Assembly: GCF_014077095.1 (NCBI RefSeq)
Contig: NZ_JACGVG010000035.1
Location: 1 to 64,000, forward strand
Length of the DNA stretch: 64,000 nucleotides
Direction of reading: 5' to 3'
Source of the DNA: Colwellia sp. MB02u-6
GTDB lineage: Bacteria; Pseudomonadota; Gammaproteobacteria; Enterobacterales; Alteromonadaceae
The notes beneath the pieces are model-generated. The model had not been told where the DNA came from. It saw nothing but the letters and a program-made list of their open reading frames with translations, and ran no database searches. A program made the translations under genes and the position numbers. Shown piece by piece: positions 13,702 through 23,367 of this stretch (within the stretch, counting starts at the first letter, position 1; each line of letters opens with the position of its first letter).

Positions 13702-15747
13702 ATGTTAACTTATCCAACAACAAAAAAAGTAGCCGTTGTTGATGATTATTTTGGTACTAAAGTTACCGATGCTTATCGATGGTTAGAAGATGACATGAGC
13801 GCTGAAACAGCGGATTGGGTAAAGGCACAAAATAAAACGACTTATGATTATTTAGCAACAATCCCTTATCGCGAGAAAATTAAATCTCGTCTTGGAGCTC
13901 TGTTAGATTATGAAAAAGTTGGCATGCCGTTCCTTGAAGGTGACTATAGTTATTTTTATAAAAACGATGGTTTACAAAACCAAGCTGTTTTATATCGTCA
14001 AAAAGGCGATGCATCGGCAGAAGTATTTCTTGACCCTAATACTTTTAGTGAAGATGGTACCGTTTCATTAGCCAATATTGAATTTAGTGAAGACGGTTCA
14101 TTAGCGGTTTACTTAATTTCTGAGGGCGGTAGTGATTGGCGTAAAGCGCGTATTATAGCAACTGAAACTAATGCTGTACTTGAAGCCGAACTGGTTGATA
14201 TAAAGTTTAGTGGTTTATCTTGGGTGGCTAATGAAGGCTTTTATTACTCAAGCTACGACAAACCTAAAGGGAGTGAGCTTTCAGCCAAAACTGATCAACA
14301 TCAATTGTATTACCATAAGTTAGGTACCGCGCAGTCGCAAGATAGCTTAGTTTTTGGTGGCAGCGAAGCACAAAAACACCGTTATGTTAGTGGTGAAGTC
14401 ACTAAAGATGGACACTATTTATTAGTATCAGCAGCAGTATCTACCTCGGGCAATAAGCTCTTTATTAAAGATTTAACCAGCACAAATTCGCCATTGATTA
14501 GCGTTGTTGATAATACTGAATCAGACACATATATGGTCAGTAGTAAGGGTGACAACTTGCTATTTGTCACCAATATGGCAGCACCTAATAATCGTGTGGT
14601 TAAAGTTAATGCACTGCAACCAAGTGCTGAAAATTGGGTTGATATTATTCCTGAAACGGACCATGTTTTATCAGTATCTACTGGCGGACATTACTTGTTT
14701 GCTAACTATATGAAACATGCGGCGTCTTTTATTGAGCAGTATGATTTAACCGGTAATAAAATTCGCGATATTGCCTTGCCTGAAGTTGGCACAGCTGGTG
14801 GCTTTAGTGGTAAAGCGTCGCAAAGTCAGCTTTACTATTCATTTAGTAACCAGAAAACCCCGTCAACCATTTTTAGCTTAGACCTTGCAACGGGTGAATC
14901 TGTTGTACATATGAAGTCGAAAGTAAAATTCAATAGTGATAACTTTGAATCTAAACAGGTTTTTTATAGCTCTAAAGACGGTACCAAAGTGCCGATGATC
15001 ATTACCCATAAAAAAGGCCTAGTGCTTGATGGCAGTAACCCAACGATTTTATATGGTTATGGTGGTTTCAATATCAGTCTACAACCAGAGTTTAGCTCAA
15101 CTCGCGCTGCTTGGTTAGAGCTCGGCGGTGTATATGCCGTGGCTAATTTACGTGGTGGTGGCGAATACGGTAAAAAATGGCATGATGCGGGTACGCAGTT
15201 GAAAAAACAGAATGTATTTAATGACTTTATTGCTGCGGCTGAATACCTGATTAAAGCACAAGTGACTTCTTCAGATAAACTTGCGGTTATGGGGGGCTCA
15301 AACGGTGGTTTGTTAGTGGGTGCTGTGATGACACAACGTCCTGAGTTATTTAAAGTCGCATTACCGGCAGTAGGGGTACTTGATATGTTGCGCTACCATA
15401 CCTTTACTTCAGGCGCTGGTTGGGCTTACGACTATGGTAAATCAAACGACAATGCACAAATGTTTAATTACCTATTAGCTTACTCGCCATTACACAATGT
15501 TAAAGTAGGCACACACTACCCTGCGACATTAATAACAACCGGTGATCACGATGATCGCGTGGTGCCAGCGCATTCATTTAAGTTTGCTGCCGAGTTACAA
15601 GCAAAACAAGCGGGCGCTAACCCAACATTAATTCGTATTGAAACGGATGCGGGTCATGGTGCGGGTACGCCAATTAGCAAAACCATTGAGCAATATGCCG
15701 ATATCTATGGTTTCACATTATTTAATATGGGTGTGACAGATATTTAA
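13702..15747 (+). CDS. prolyl oligopeptidase family serine peptidase (S9A), N-terminus frameshifted
   Basis: The enzyme cleaves short proline-containing peptides. The N-terminal part shows YPTTKKVAVVDDYFGTKVTDAYRWLED, quoted in part only (DAYRWLED is the S9A hallmark), then a propeller region, then the alpha/beta hydrolase domain. The catalytic serine is in GGSNGG, the aspartate in GDHDDRVVPAHS and the histidine in DAGHGAGTP. As read here from ATG 13702 the protein is 681 residues and cytoplasmic. The real gene very probably begins at 13553 with a lipoprotein signal peptide in another frame, so the native product would be exported. No good ribosome site precedes 13702, which supports this. 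Confidence 0.9.
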   Translation: MLTYPTTKKVAVVDDYFGTKVTDAYRWLEDDMSAETADWVKAQNKTTYDYLATIPYREKIKSRLGALLDYEKVGMPFLEGDYSYFYKNDGLQNQAVLYRQKGDASAEVFLDPNTFSEDGTVSLANIEFSEDGSLAVYLISEGGSDWRKARIIATETNAVLEAELVDIKFSGLSWVANEGFYYSSYDKPKGSELSAKTDQHQLYYHKLGTAQSQDSLVFGGSEAQKHRYVSGEVTKDGHYLLVSAAVSTSGNKLFIKDLTSTNSPLISVVDNTESDTYMVSSKGDNLLFVTNMAAPNNRVVKVNALQPSAENWVDIIPETDHVLSVSTGGHYLFANYMKHAASFIEQYDLTGNKIRDIALPEVGTAGGFSGKASQSQLYYSFSNQKTPSTIFSLDLATGESVVHMKSKVKFNSDNFESKQVFYSSKDGTKVPMIITHKKGLVLDGSNPTILYGYGGFNISLQPEFSSTRAAWLELGGVYAVANLRGGGEYGKKWHDAGTQLKKQNVFNDFIAAAEYLIKAQVTSSDKLAVMGGSNGGLLVGAVMTQRPELFKVALPAVGVLDMLRYHTFTSGAGWAYDYGKSNDNAQMFNYLLAYSPLHNVKVGTHYPATLITTGDHDDRVVPAHSFKFAAELQAKQAGANPTLIRIETDAGHGAGTPISKTIEQYADIYGFTLFNMGVTDI

Positions 15748-15799
15748 GCGGTTGGCTATAATTCGTTGGTAATGAGCGATTGTAAAATCAATCGCTAAC

Positions 15800-15827
15800 A
15801 AAAAGCCCAGCAATTGCTGGGCTTTTT
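15800..15827. terminator. terminator between peptidase and ppaC
   Basis: AAAAAGCCCAGCA pairs with TGCTGGGCTTTTT around a very short loop; the dyad is near perfect and works in both directions. A second small hairpin (AGCGATTG / CAATCGCT) lies just upstream. Confidence 0.92.
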
Positions 15828-15884
15828 AATATAGTTTTAAGTTATAGTTTTACACGTATAACTTTACATTTAGAGTAGGGCTAA

Positions 15885-16811
15885 CTACTTAGCAAAAGTA
15901 TCTTGCAAGGGTGGCACAACTTGCTTTTTACGGCTCATTACACCCGGTAACCATGTTTTACCGTCAACCAAGGTAATATCATAAGCTTTTTCAATAAGGC
16001 TGATATCATCACTTACCACTAATAACTCAGAACCTTCTTGCATGATGTCGGTTAATAACAACATCACCGTATGACGATTACCTTCTTCTTTAACGGCTTG
16101 TAAATCAGCATATAAATCAGCTTTCATCTCGTCAAATAAAGCTAAGTCAATAACTTCTAATTGGCCAATACCAACAATATTATTCTTCATGTTGAAGTCT
16201 TTAAAATCACGTAAAACAAGTTCACGAACCGGCGTGCCGGCGACTGATGATTTTACTGTGAACATTTCCATGCCCAGGCCTTTGTAATCTTCAATACCAG
16301 CAATTTCAGCCAAGGCTTCAACGCATTTTATATCAGCGGTTGTACAGGTTGGCGATTTAAATATCACTGTGTCTGACAAAATTGCACACATCATGGCGCC
16401 AGCAATGTTTTTAGGAATTTCAATACCGTGAAAATCGTACATCATTTTAATAATGGTATTGGTACAACCTACAGGGCGAACCCAAATCTCTAAAGGGGTA
16501 GACGTGGTAATATCACCCAGCTTGTGATGGTCGATAATACCTAAAACTGTGCAGTCATCAATATCATCAGGGCCTTGAATTCGATCTGAGTGATCAACAA
16601 CAAAAATGCCGTCAGTATCAGCGAAACTCAATTTAAGCTCAGGTTGTTCTAAGCCAAATTTATCTAAAATGAATAGCGTTTCTGGCGAAAGTTCACCTAA
16701 GCGTGCAGGCTGTACATCTTCACCAATATGGGTTTTTAAATATGAAAGGGCAATGGCTGAACAAATTGAATCTGAATCAGGAACTTTGTGTCCTACGGCA
16801 TAAGCTGGCAT
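15885..16811 (-). CDS. ppaC: manganese-dependent inorganic pyrophosphatase (family II)
   Basis: Hydrolyses pyrophosphate to phosphate, pulling biosynthetic reactions forward. The DHH-family metal ligands are all visible: GHKVPDSDS at the N-terminus, VVDHSDR, IIDHHKLGD, and the substrate-binding SRKKQVVPPL near the C-terminus. At 308 residues it is typical of family II enzymes. It is followed downstream by a shared terminator and lies in the same direction as fbp, separated by about 375 bases. Confidence 0.95.
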   Translation of the reverse strand: MPAYAVGHKVPDSDSICSAIALSYLKTHIGEDVQPARLGELSPETLFILDKFGLEQPELKLSFADTDGIFVVDHSDRIQGPDDIDDCTVLGIIDHHKLGDITTSTPLEIWVRPVGCTNTIIKMMYDFHGIEIPKNIAGAMMCAILSDTVIFKSPTCTTADIKCVEALAEIAGIEDYKGLGMEMFTVKSSVAGTPVRELVLRDFKDFNMKNNIVGIGQLEVIDLALFDEMKADLYADLQAVKEEGNRHTVMLLLTDIMQEGSELLVVSDDISLIEKAYDITLVDGKTWLPGVMSRKKQVVPPLQDTFAK

Positions 16812-17117
16812 AAATTGTGCTCTCCAAGCGCCGTTAAGCTAATAATGGCGCTACTGTATAAGTATTGTCTAGAATATGTCGTATATTCTAGCAAAAATTC
16901 TAAGCATTAGCCTAATCACTATTCATACTCTTTCATACAACTTTAGTCATTGAACTTGGTCATTCGTCGCCAACAGTTGAATTTTATGGCCGCGCTCTAA
17001 ATGCTGTTACCCAGGTTATTACTTTACCAACAACACAATGTTTCTGCCTTGTTTACCTGTTCTGGCAAGGTCTATAACAGTGTTTAATAACCATATATCA
17101 CTTCGGTTAGCACAAAT
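16812..17117. other. upstream region of ppaC, no gene seen
   Basis: About 300 bases between ppaC and the fbp terminator. It should contain the ppaC promoter. No coding region, RNA gene or repeat is supported here. Confidence 0.4.
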
Positions 17118-17146
17118 AAAAACACCTGAAATATCCAGGTGTTTTT
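17118..17146 (-). terminator. terminator of fbp
   Basis: AAAAACACCTG pairs with CAGGTGTTTTT around a short AT-rich loop, 40 bases past the fbp stop on the minus strand. Confidence 0.9.
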
Positions 17147-17186
17147 ATGCTTATATATACATTGTTATATCGAGTAACTTTTAAGC

Positions 17187-18155
17187 TTACTTGTAATAAG
17201 CTAAACAGGCTTCAACTTCATTTTTAGAACCCATGATCACTTCAACACGTTGATGAATATCTGTTGGCGCAATATCCATGATACGCCCTTGGCTAGTCAT
17301 GGCTAAACCACCGGCTTGTTCAATTAAAAAGCTCATCGGGTTGGCTTCATACATTAAACGTAACTTGTAGGGTTTTTCTGGATTTCTATTATCAGCCGGA
17401 TAGGTAAATATACCGCCCCGGGTAAGAACGCGATGAATATCGCCTACCATAGCGGCAATCCAACGCATATTGAAGTTTTTACCACGTGGGCCAGTATCAC
17501 CGGCAAGTAAATCACTAATGTAGCTTTGCATAGGTTGTTGCCAGAAACGTTGGTTTGACATATTAATAGCAAACTCTTGCGTATCTTCTGGCACTTGTAA
17601 ATTACGCTCAACTAATAAATAACCGCCATGCGTGCGGTCTAAAACATAAAAGTGCGTTCCGCTACCTGTGGTCATCACTAAGGTCGTTGATGGACCATAA
17701 AGTACATATCCCGCGCAAACTTGGTGATTACCTGATTGTTTAAACATATCAGGATTGCTAGCGGCCATGTCTGTTGGCGCTTGGTGAATGGAGAAAATAG
17801 TACCAATTAACGAGTTAATATCGATATTTGAACTGCCATCTAAGGGATCAAATGAAACGATATATTTGCCATCCTCGTCACCCGCCACTGAAGTGTCTTC
17901 TTCTTCAGAAGACACGGCTTTGACAAAGCCTGATTCTAACAGAATATCTTTAAATAACTCGTTGGCAACAACATCAAGTTTCTTTTGCACTTCACCTTGA
18001 ATATTTTCATCCAAGGTCGAGCCCATTGAGTCACTTAAGTGCCCTTGGCTAACTCGAAAGGAAATTTCTTTGGTGGCAGCTAAAATAGTTTCTATTAATG
18101 AAATTAAATCTAACGGTACATTGTCTTCACGTAAAGCGGGAGCTAGTCGTTGCAT
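17187..18155 (-). CDS. fbp: fructose-1,6-bisphosphatase class I
   Basis: The gluconeogenic enzyme converting fructose 1,6-bisphosphate to fructose 6-phosphate. The metal and substrate site [10 protein letters not shown] is intact, with the acidic segment [17 protein letters not shown] before it. The C-terminal [12 protein letters not shown] and the [14 protein letters not shown] region are also intact. 322 residues is the normal class I length. It is a monocistronic unit with its own terminator. Confidence 0.96.
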   Translation of the reverse strand: MQRLAPALREDNVPLDLISLIETILAATKEISFRVSQGHLSDSMGSTLDENIQGEVQKKLDVVANELFKDILLESGFVKAVSSEEEDTSVAGDEDGKYIVSFDPLDGSSNIDINSLIGTIFSIHQAPTDMAASNPDMFKQSGNHQVCAGYVLYGPSTTLVMTTGSGTHFYVLDRTHGGYLLVERNLQVPEDTQEFAINMSNQRFWQQPMQSYISDLLAGDTGPRGKNFNMRWIAAMVGDIHRVLTRGGIFTYPADNRNPEKPYKLRLMYEANPMSFLIEQAGGLAMTSQGRIMDIAPTDIHQRVEVIMGSKNEVEACLAYYK

Positions 18156-18558
18156 AGGGTTACCTAATTACTTTAGAGTCATACTCTTATGATAGAGCAT
18201 ATCGTATTTTATTTTCGATGTTATGATGTAGTATACCAATTACAATAAATAATCGAACATGTAAAGTGCCCTAAATATCCAATATCTACTTTACTTTTAA
18301 CCACATACGCTAGCTATGGTTCAATCAGCCTTAGCTACATGGATGTAGGTACTGTAGTTTAGTCTGCATCAATAAATATGTGTGCTTGAATATTACTTAT
18401 TACTGCTTTCTGACTTAATTCAATGGGTATTATCAAGACATCAAAAGTTAATTCTGCACTGATTATAACAAAAATAAGCGTATTTTCAGCACTTCTAATC
18501 ATTTTAATTTTAGCTAAACAGGTAATTTATTTAGCTTTACAGACTACAAGGATATGCA
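18156..18558. other. divergent intergenic region between fbp and the metalloprotease gene
   Basis: About 400 bases with promoters of both flanking genes. It contains a partly self-complementary stretch around 18300-18360 (GCTAGCTATGG versus CCTTAGCTACATGG) that may be a dispersed repeat, but no coding region is supported. Confidence 0.35.
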
Positions 18559-20994
18559 ATGAGGTTTTTTATTAGGCTAATGGTGTTATTTTTTTACTGT
18601 GGCTTGTCAGCACAAGTGCAGGCAAAAACAGAAAAAAGCTATACTGAATTTATTAAAGACAAGCAAAACCATCAAGGTTACTTTTCTTTTTATCTTGATG
18701 ATAAAACAGGTAAAGTGTTTTTAGAAGTAGAGAACTTTGAGCAAGAATTTTTATTTCAAAGTGGCTTGCCACAGGGGGTGGGTTCAAATGATATTGGTTT
18801 AGACCGTGGCCAACTGGGTGATACTAGGTTAGTGCGTTTTGAAAGAGTGGGTGATAAAGTGTTTCTTCGCCAACTTAACACTTATTATCGTGCTAATAGT
18901 GATAATATCCTTGAACAGCAAGCGATAGATGAAGCCTTTGCTAGCTCGATTATCTGGGGCTTTAAGGTGAGTCATAGCTCAGCAGATAACAGTAAAATCT
19001 TAATTGATTACACCCCCTTTTTACTCTCCGATATTCATAACTTGTCGGCACAATTAAAGCGTACTCAACAAGGCAGCTTTAAGATTGATGCCACGCGCAG
19101 TGGTGTTTATAAAAAGCGTACAAAAGCTTTTCCAAACAATACCGAATTAGAGGCCACTGTGACTTATAAAGGCACAGATGCTGGAGCACACTTGCGCTCA
19201 GTGACGCCTGATGCCTCAGCGGTTACGGTTAATTTGCACCACTCGCTAATTAAGCTGCCTGATAATAGTTATCAAACACGAAAGTTTCATCCCTTTAGTG
19301 GCTTTTGGCAACACGCCTATGCAGATTATGCCAGCGCCATTGATGAGTCATTGATTAAGCGCAATATTCCTCGCCATCGTTTAGTTAAAAAAAACCCAGC
19401 AGCCAAAATAAGTGCAGCGGTAGAGCCGATTATTTATTACTTAGATGCTGGAGTCCCTGAGCCGATTAAAAGTGCCTTGCTAGATGGCGCGCGTTGGTGG
19501 GATCAAGCCTTTTCTGCTATTGGCTATAAAAATGCTTTTCAAGTTAAGCTGCTGCCAGGTGATGCTGACCCCATGGATGTTCGTTACAACGTTATTCAAT
19601 GGGTACATCGCGCGACACGCGGTTGGTCTTATGGCTCATCAGTGATTGACCCGCGTACCGGCGAAATTATTAAAGGTCATGTCACCTTAGGCTCTTTACG
19701 TGTTCGCCAAGACTATTTAATTGCCTTAGGCTTAACGTCACCGTTTGAAAATGCCAATACTGACACTAGCGCTATGAAAGCCATGGCTTTAGCGCGCATT
19801 CGTCAATTAGCGGCACATGAGGTTGGCCACACCTTAGGCATAGCGCATAACTTTGCTGCCAGTGTCAATAATCGAGCGTCAGTGATGGACTATCCCCACC
19901 CGCTAATTTCTATTGAAAATGGCCAGATAAGCTTAGCTAATGCTTATGCTGAAGATATTGGCGAATGGGATAAATATGTGGTTGCTTATGGTTATGCTGA
20001 GGTAGAAAAAGCGCAAGAATCCCAGTTTTTGACTGAATTAGTCGCAGTAACCCAGCAAAAGGGGCTAAAGTATGTTTCTGACCCTGATGCAAGATCGCAA
20101 TCAAGTGCTCATGCTACAGGGCATTTGTGGGACAATGGTAAAGATGCGGCTACAGAGTTAAACCGTGTTTTAGCGGTAAGAGCATCAGCATTAGAAAACT
20201 TTGGTTTAAACAGTATACCGGTTGGTACGCCAATGTCTGAACTCGAAAAAACATTAGTGCCCATTTACAATTTTCATCGCTTTCAGGTACAAGCCGCAGC
20301 AAAATTAATTGCCGGTGTTGACTATGGCTATCAACTTCGCAGTGAACAATTTAGTAATCAGCAAACAAGGGTTGCAGGTAAATCTCAACAAGCAGCGCTT
20401 AATGCCTTACTAGCAACGCTAACAGTAGAAACCTTAACACTACCCGCTAAAATCACCGCCTTAATACCGCCTAAGGCCTATGGTTATAGTCGCGATAGAG
20501 AAAGTTTTAATAGCCAAACTGGGGTGACTTTTGATCCCATCAGTGCAGCAGAGGCAAGTGCAAAACACACACTGTCGCTATTACTCAATGCCGAGCGACT
20601 AGCAAGGCTACAGCAACAAGCTATGCTTGATAACGATATTCCGTCAGTGGCATTTTTACTCAATAAACTGGTCGAAGGCACAGTAAAATCAGCGCCAAAA
20701 ACCTCAACAGCCATGTTAGTGCAACAAAGGGTAAATCAGCAGTTAATCGAGCATTTAATTGTGCTTTGGCATAGCCAAAATATTGTGCCAGAAGTCAGAG
20801 CTGAAGTTTATGTAACATTAACGGATTTAGCTCTATGGTTAACCGATAAGCGTAGCACACGAAAATATCCAGGTTTTCGAGCACACTTTCAATTGTTAGC
20901 TCAGCAAATTAATTACAGCTTAGCGCATGATAAGTCATGGATACCGGCATCTAAAATAACATTACCACCCGGTTCACCGATTGGTAGCTATTAA
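18559..20994 (+). CDS. secreted zinc-dependent metalloprotease (DUF5117/DUF4953 type)
   Basis: An 811-residue exported metallopeptidase of unknown natural substrate. The N-terminus has a signal peptide (hydrophobic core LMVLFFYCGLSA, cleavage after VQA). The middle carries the extended zinc motif HEVGHTLGIAHN (about residue 420) followed by SVMDYPHP, the metzincin-like met-turn. The N-terminal third (YFSFYLDDKTGKVFLEVE) resembles DUF5117, and the catalytic part DUF4953, as in other large bacterial zinc-dependent metalloproteases. It is a single gene; a strong dyad lies 50 bases behind it. Confidence 0.88.
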   Translation: MRFFIRLMVLFFYCGLSAQVQAKTEKSYTEFIKDKQNHQGYFSFYLDDKTGKVFLEVENFEQEFLFQSGLPQGVGSNDIGLDRGQLGDTRLVRFERVGDKVFLRQLNTYYRANSDNILEQQAIDEAFASSIIWGFKVSHSSADNSKILIDYTPFLLSDIHNLSAQLKRTQQGSFKIDATRSGVYKKRTKAFPNNTELEATVTYKGTDAGAHLRSVTPDASAVTVNLHHSLIKLPDNSYQTRKFHPFSGFWQHAYADYASAIDESLIKRNIPRHRLVKKNPAAKISAAVEPIIYYLDAGVPEPIKSALLDGARWWDQAFSAIGYKNAFQVKLLPGDADPMDVRYNVIQWVHRATRGWSYGSSVIDPRTGEIIKGHVTLGSLRVRQDYLIALGLTSPFENANTDTSAMKAMALARIRQLAAHEVGHTLGIAHNFAASVNNRASVMDYPHPLISIENGQISLANAYAEDIGEWDKYVVAYGYAEVEKAQESQFLTELVAVTQQKGLKYVSDPDARSQSSAHATGHLWDNGKDAATELNRVLAVRASALENFGLNSIPVGTPMSELEKTLVPIYNFHRFQVQAAAKLIAGVDYGYQLRSEQFSNQQTRVAGKSQQAALNALLATLTVETLTLPAKITALIPPKAYGYSRDRESFNSQTGVTFDPISAAEASAKHTLSLLLNAERLARLQQQAMLDNDIPSVAFLLNKLVEGTVKSAPKTSTAMLVQQRVNQQLIEHLIVLWHSQNIVPEVRAEVYVTLTDLALWLTDKRSTRKYPGFRAHFQLLAQQINYSLAHDKSWIPASKITLPPGSPIGSY

Positions 20995-21043
20995 ATACCA
21001 TTAGCTTAACTGCCAAACTGTATTTGTAATTAGACAGAGTATA

Positions 21044-21082
21044 GATGAACCATGTTCAGTAGATAACTGAACATGGTTCATC
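21044..21082. repeat. perfect 17-bp inverted repeat, hairpin
   Basis: GATGAACCATGTTCAGT is followed by five bases and its exact complement. There is no T run behind it, so it may be an imperfect terminator or a 3' mRNA-stabilising hairpin for the metalloprotease gene. Confidence 0.75.
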
Positions 21083-21133
21083 ATAAAAGGCTGTTGACAA
21101 AAAGTTTATAAAAATTTCATAAAAGGCAATAAA

Positions 21134-21949
21134 ATGGTAGAAAATCTAGTAGGTAAAGTGGCATTGTTAGGGGTGCCATTTGATGACAACTCTTCCTTTG
21201 AGCGCGGCGCTGCCTTAGCGCCAAATAAGATTCGTGAAGTGTTAAATCATGGTTCATTAAATGGGGCTACAGAATTAGGCGTGAACTTGCGCGAGTCAAA
21301 GCAATGGCTTGATGCCGGTGATGTGGACATAAGCTCGTCAGATAACTTTATCAATAAAATTGAACGACGTTGTGACCAGTTACTCGCACAAAACACCCGT
21401 TTATTAACCTTAGGGGGCGATCACAGTATTAGTTATCCGATTCTAAAAAGTTACCGAAAATTTTTTGATAAAATCACCATATTACACATTGATGCCCATT
21501 CCGACTTGTATGATTCTTTTAAAGGCAATCGCTACTCAAACGCTTGTCCTTTTGCCCGCGTGATGGAAGACAGTTTATGTGATCGCTTAGTGCAGGTAGG
21601 TATACGGACATTAAATTTGCATCAAAATGAACAAATAGAAAAGTTTAAGGTTGAGTCATTAGAAATGCGCCATTGGCCTTTGGCCCAGCCATTAGTATTT
21701 CAGCACCCAGTTTACCTATCACTTGATATTGATGGCATTGACCCCGCCTTTGCACCTGGCGTTTCACACCGAGAGCCGGGTGGCCTAACAAGTCGTGAAG
21801 TGATCAACCTTATCCATCAAATTAATACACCATTGGTGGGCGCTGATATTGTCGAATTTAATCCCAATAAAGATATCGATAATATGACCGCTCAGTTGGC
21901 GGCAAAGCTAGTGAAAGAGGTTGCGGGTAAAATGCTTTTGGGTCTTTAA
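21134..21949 (+). CDS. arginase/agmatinase family ureohydrolase
   Basis: A 271-residue binuclear manganese hydrolase. The metal ligands are in place: GGDHSISYP, DAHSDLYD and SLDIDGIDPAFAPG. Members hydrolyse arginine, agmatine, formiminoglutamate or guanidino compounds. The sequence alone does not fix the substrate here, and no arginine or polyamine genes are adjacent. AAAGG at 21122-21126 is the likely ribosome site. A T-less stem loop at 22001-22030 lies beyond. Confidence 0.88.
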   Translation: MVENLVGKVALLGVPFDDNSSFERGAALAPNKIREVLNHGSLNGATELGVNLRESKQWLDAGDVDISSSDNFINKIERRCDQLLAQNTRLLTLGGDHSISYPILKSYRKFFDKITILHIDAHSDLYDSFKGNRYSNACPFARVMEDSLCDRLVQVGIRTLNLHQNEQIEKFKVESLEMRHWPLAQPLVFQHPVYLSLDIDGIDPAFAPGVSHREPGGLTSREVINLIHQINTPLVGADIVEFNPNKDIDNMTAQLAAKLVKEVAGKMLLGL

Positions 21950-21994
21950 TTTGCCCTAGGAATTTACATTAGCAGAAGGAAGAACAAGGGTAAG

Positions 21995-22030
21995 AAAAAA
22001 CGGCGCTAAACCGGAAGGTGTTTAGCGCCG
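21995..22030 (-). terminator. terminator of the EamA transporter gene
   Basis: CGGCGCTAAAC pairs exactly with GTTTAGCGCCG. On the plus strand six A precede the stem, so on the minus strand the hairpin is followed by a T run. It therefore ends the minus-strand transporter gene. Confidence 0.85.
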
Positions 22031-22106
22031 CGGTGCAGTCGTACTTAGGGTAAAGTGAACTGTGCACAAAAAAAGTTGACCATTTGGAAAGTATTAGACC
22101 AGTTTA

Positions 22107-23069
22107 TCAGCTCTGTGTCTTCAGTTTTGTTTGATTGATATCTGCTTTTTCTGCGCTATTGGTCTTTTTTTCTTTACAATTATCACCTGTTAGCTGCTTT
22201 TTAGATCGAATAAGTACCACAAGGTTACCAGCCAAAATAAATAATAAGCCCACGAAGGTATAGGTGGTCCACGCAAATCCTTCAACCAGGGTTGAAATGA
22301 TCACCGCAACCGCTGGAAACATCACTGAAGCATATGAAGCCTTATGTGCACCAATGCGGTCGAGTAATGTTAGGTAGCTAGCAAAGGCAATAACAGAGCC
22401 AAAAATACTTAAATAAAGTAATGAACTAATATAAGAAAATGTATAGTCAAAACTGAAATCTTTCCCCTGAGCCATAGCAATTATCGCCATAAAAATGGCC
22501 CCGTAGGACATACCCCATGTCATCGCTGGTATTAGTGGCAGCTTTAGTTTTTGATTTCTCATTGACAGCATATTGCCAGTAGACGCGACTAAAGTACCCA
22601 GAATGCAAAACCCTAAGCCTAGTAGCGTTTCAGCGCCTAATTGTGTGTCACTTACTTGTGGCCAAAACAGTGTCACTATACCGAGTAATCCTAAACTCCC
22701 CCCTAAGTAAACTTGTTTAGTGATATGAGTGCCGTACCAAATGCGAGCATTGAAGACATTAAAAAACATGATCATTGAAAAGGCAATGCAGGTTAATGCT
22801 GAATTGATGTGTTGCTGTGCGCTATAGAGCAAATAATAGTTAAAGCTAAATAAAGTGACGCCAAAAAGAAAGAATTGAAGATGGTGGCGCAAGGAAAACC
22901 TTAACCGCAAATTTTTAAGTTTACAGTAGGTAAATAAAATAATAGCAGCCAAACCAAAGCGATAGACGATAGACGCTTCTGGGGCAACATGACCTAATTG
23001 GTAATTAATCGCTATCCAGGTAGAGCCCCATATCAACACGGTAATTAAGTATAAAAATGTGTTGTTCAT
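22107..23069 (-). CDS. EamA/DMT family transporter
   Basis: A 320-residue inner-membrane exporter of the drug/metabolite transporter superfamily with about ten predicted membrane helices in two EamA repeats (first begins TFLYLITVLIWGSTWIAIN). Substrate unknown. I take ATG at 23069, because AAGGG lies six bases before it, whereas the ATG at 23075 abuts that site. The gene is divergent from a MocR-type regulator at 23368, which suggests, but does not prove, that the regulator controls it and that the substrate is linked to vitamin B6 or amino-acid metabolism. Confidence 0.88.
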   Translation of the reverse strand: MNNTFLYLITVLIWGSTWIAINYQLGHVAPEASIVYRFGLAAIILFTYCKLKNLRLRFSLRHHLQFFLFGVTLFSFNYYLLYSAQQHINSALTCIAFSMIMFFNVFNARIWYGTHITKQVYLGGSLGLLGIVTLFWPQVSDTQLGAETLLGLGFCILGTLVASTGNMLSMRNQKLKLPLIPAMTWGMSYGAIFMAIIAMAQGKDFSFDYTFSYISSLLYLSIFGSVIAFASYLTLLDRIGAHKASYASVMFPAVAVIISTLVEGFAWTTYTFVGLLFILAGNLVVLIRSKKQLTGDNCKEKKTNSAEKADINQTKLKTQS

Positions 23070-23332
23070 TAACATCCCTTAATATGTTTGCAAGTAAAGC
23101 ACTCGCGATAAAAATTTAAATTACTCAGCGCCATACGGTTAGTGATGACTGAGGCACTGTGTAGTGATCGACATTATTTTTTCTTTGTGATTATTTTTTT
23201 AGGTCAGCATTAAAAGCGCAATACAACAAAGTGCTAAAGCATTATTCAATACTGTTTTACCAGATATGCCATGTTGAACAAACGGCTCGTTAGTGACGGA
23301 TAGACATTTTACCGATTTTTTGTTTTAATAAC

Positions 23333-23366
23333 ATATACAAAAAAATGAAAATGTAACCTATACAGT
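23333..23366 (+). promoter_or_regulatory. candidate MocR regulator direct repeats
   Basis: Two short repeats, ATATACAA (23333-23340) and CTATACAG (23358-23365), lie 25 bases apart directly before the MocR-type gene. MocR/PdxR regulators commonly bind direct repeats close to their own start. The repeats are short and AT rich, so this is a weak call. Confidence 0.28.
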
Positions 23367-23367
23367 T

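Noticed and set aside
21094-21133. TTGACA-like promoter immediately before the arginase-family gene
   Set aside because: TTGACA is present, but the only -10 at 17 bases (TCATAA) is poor and would place the transcript start on top of the ribosome site.
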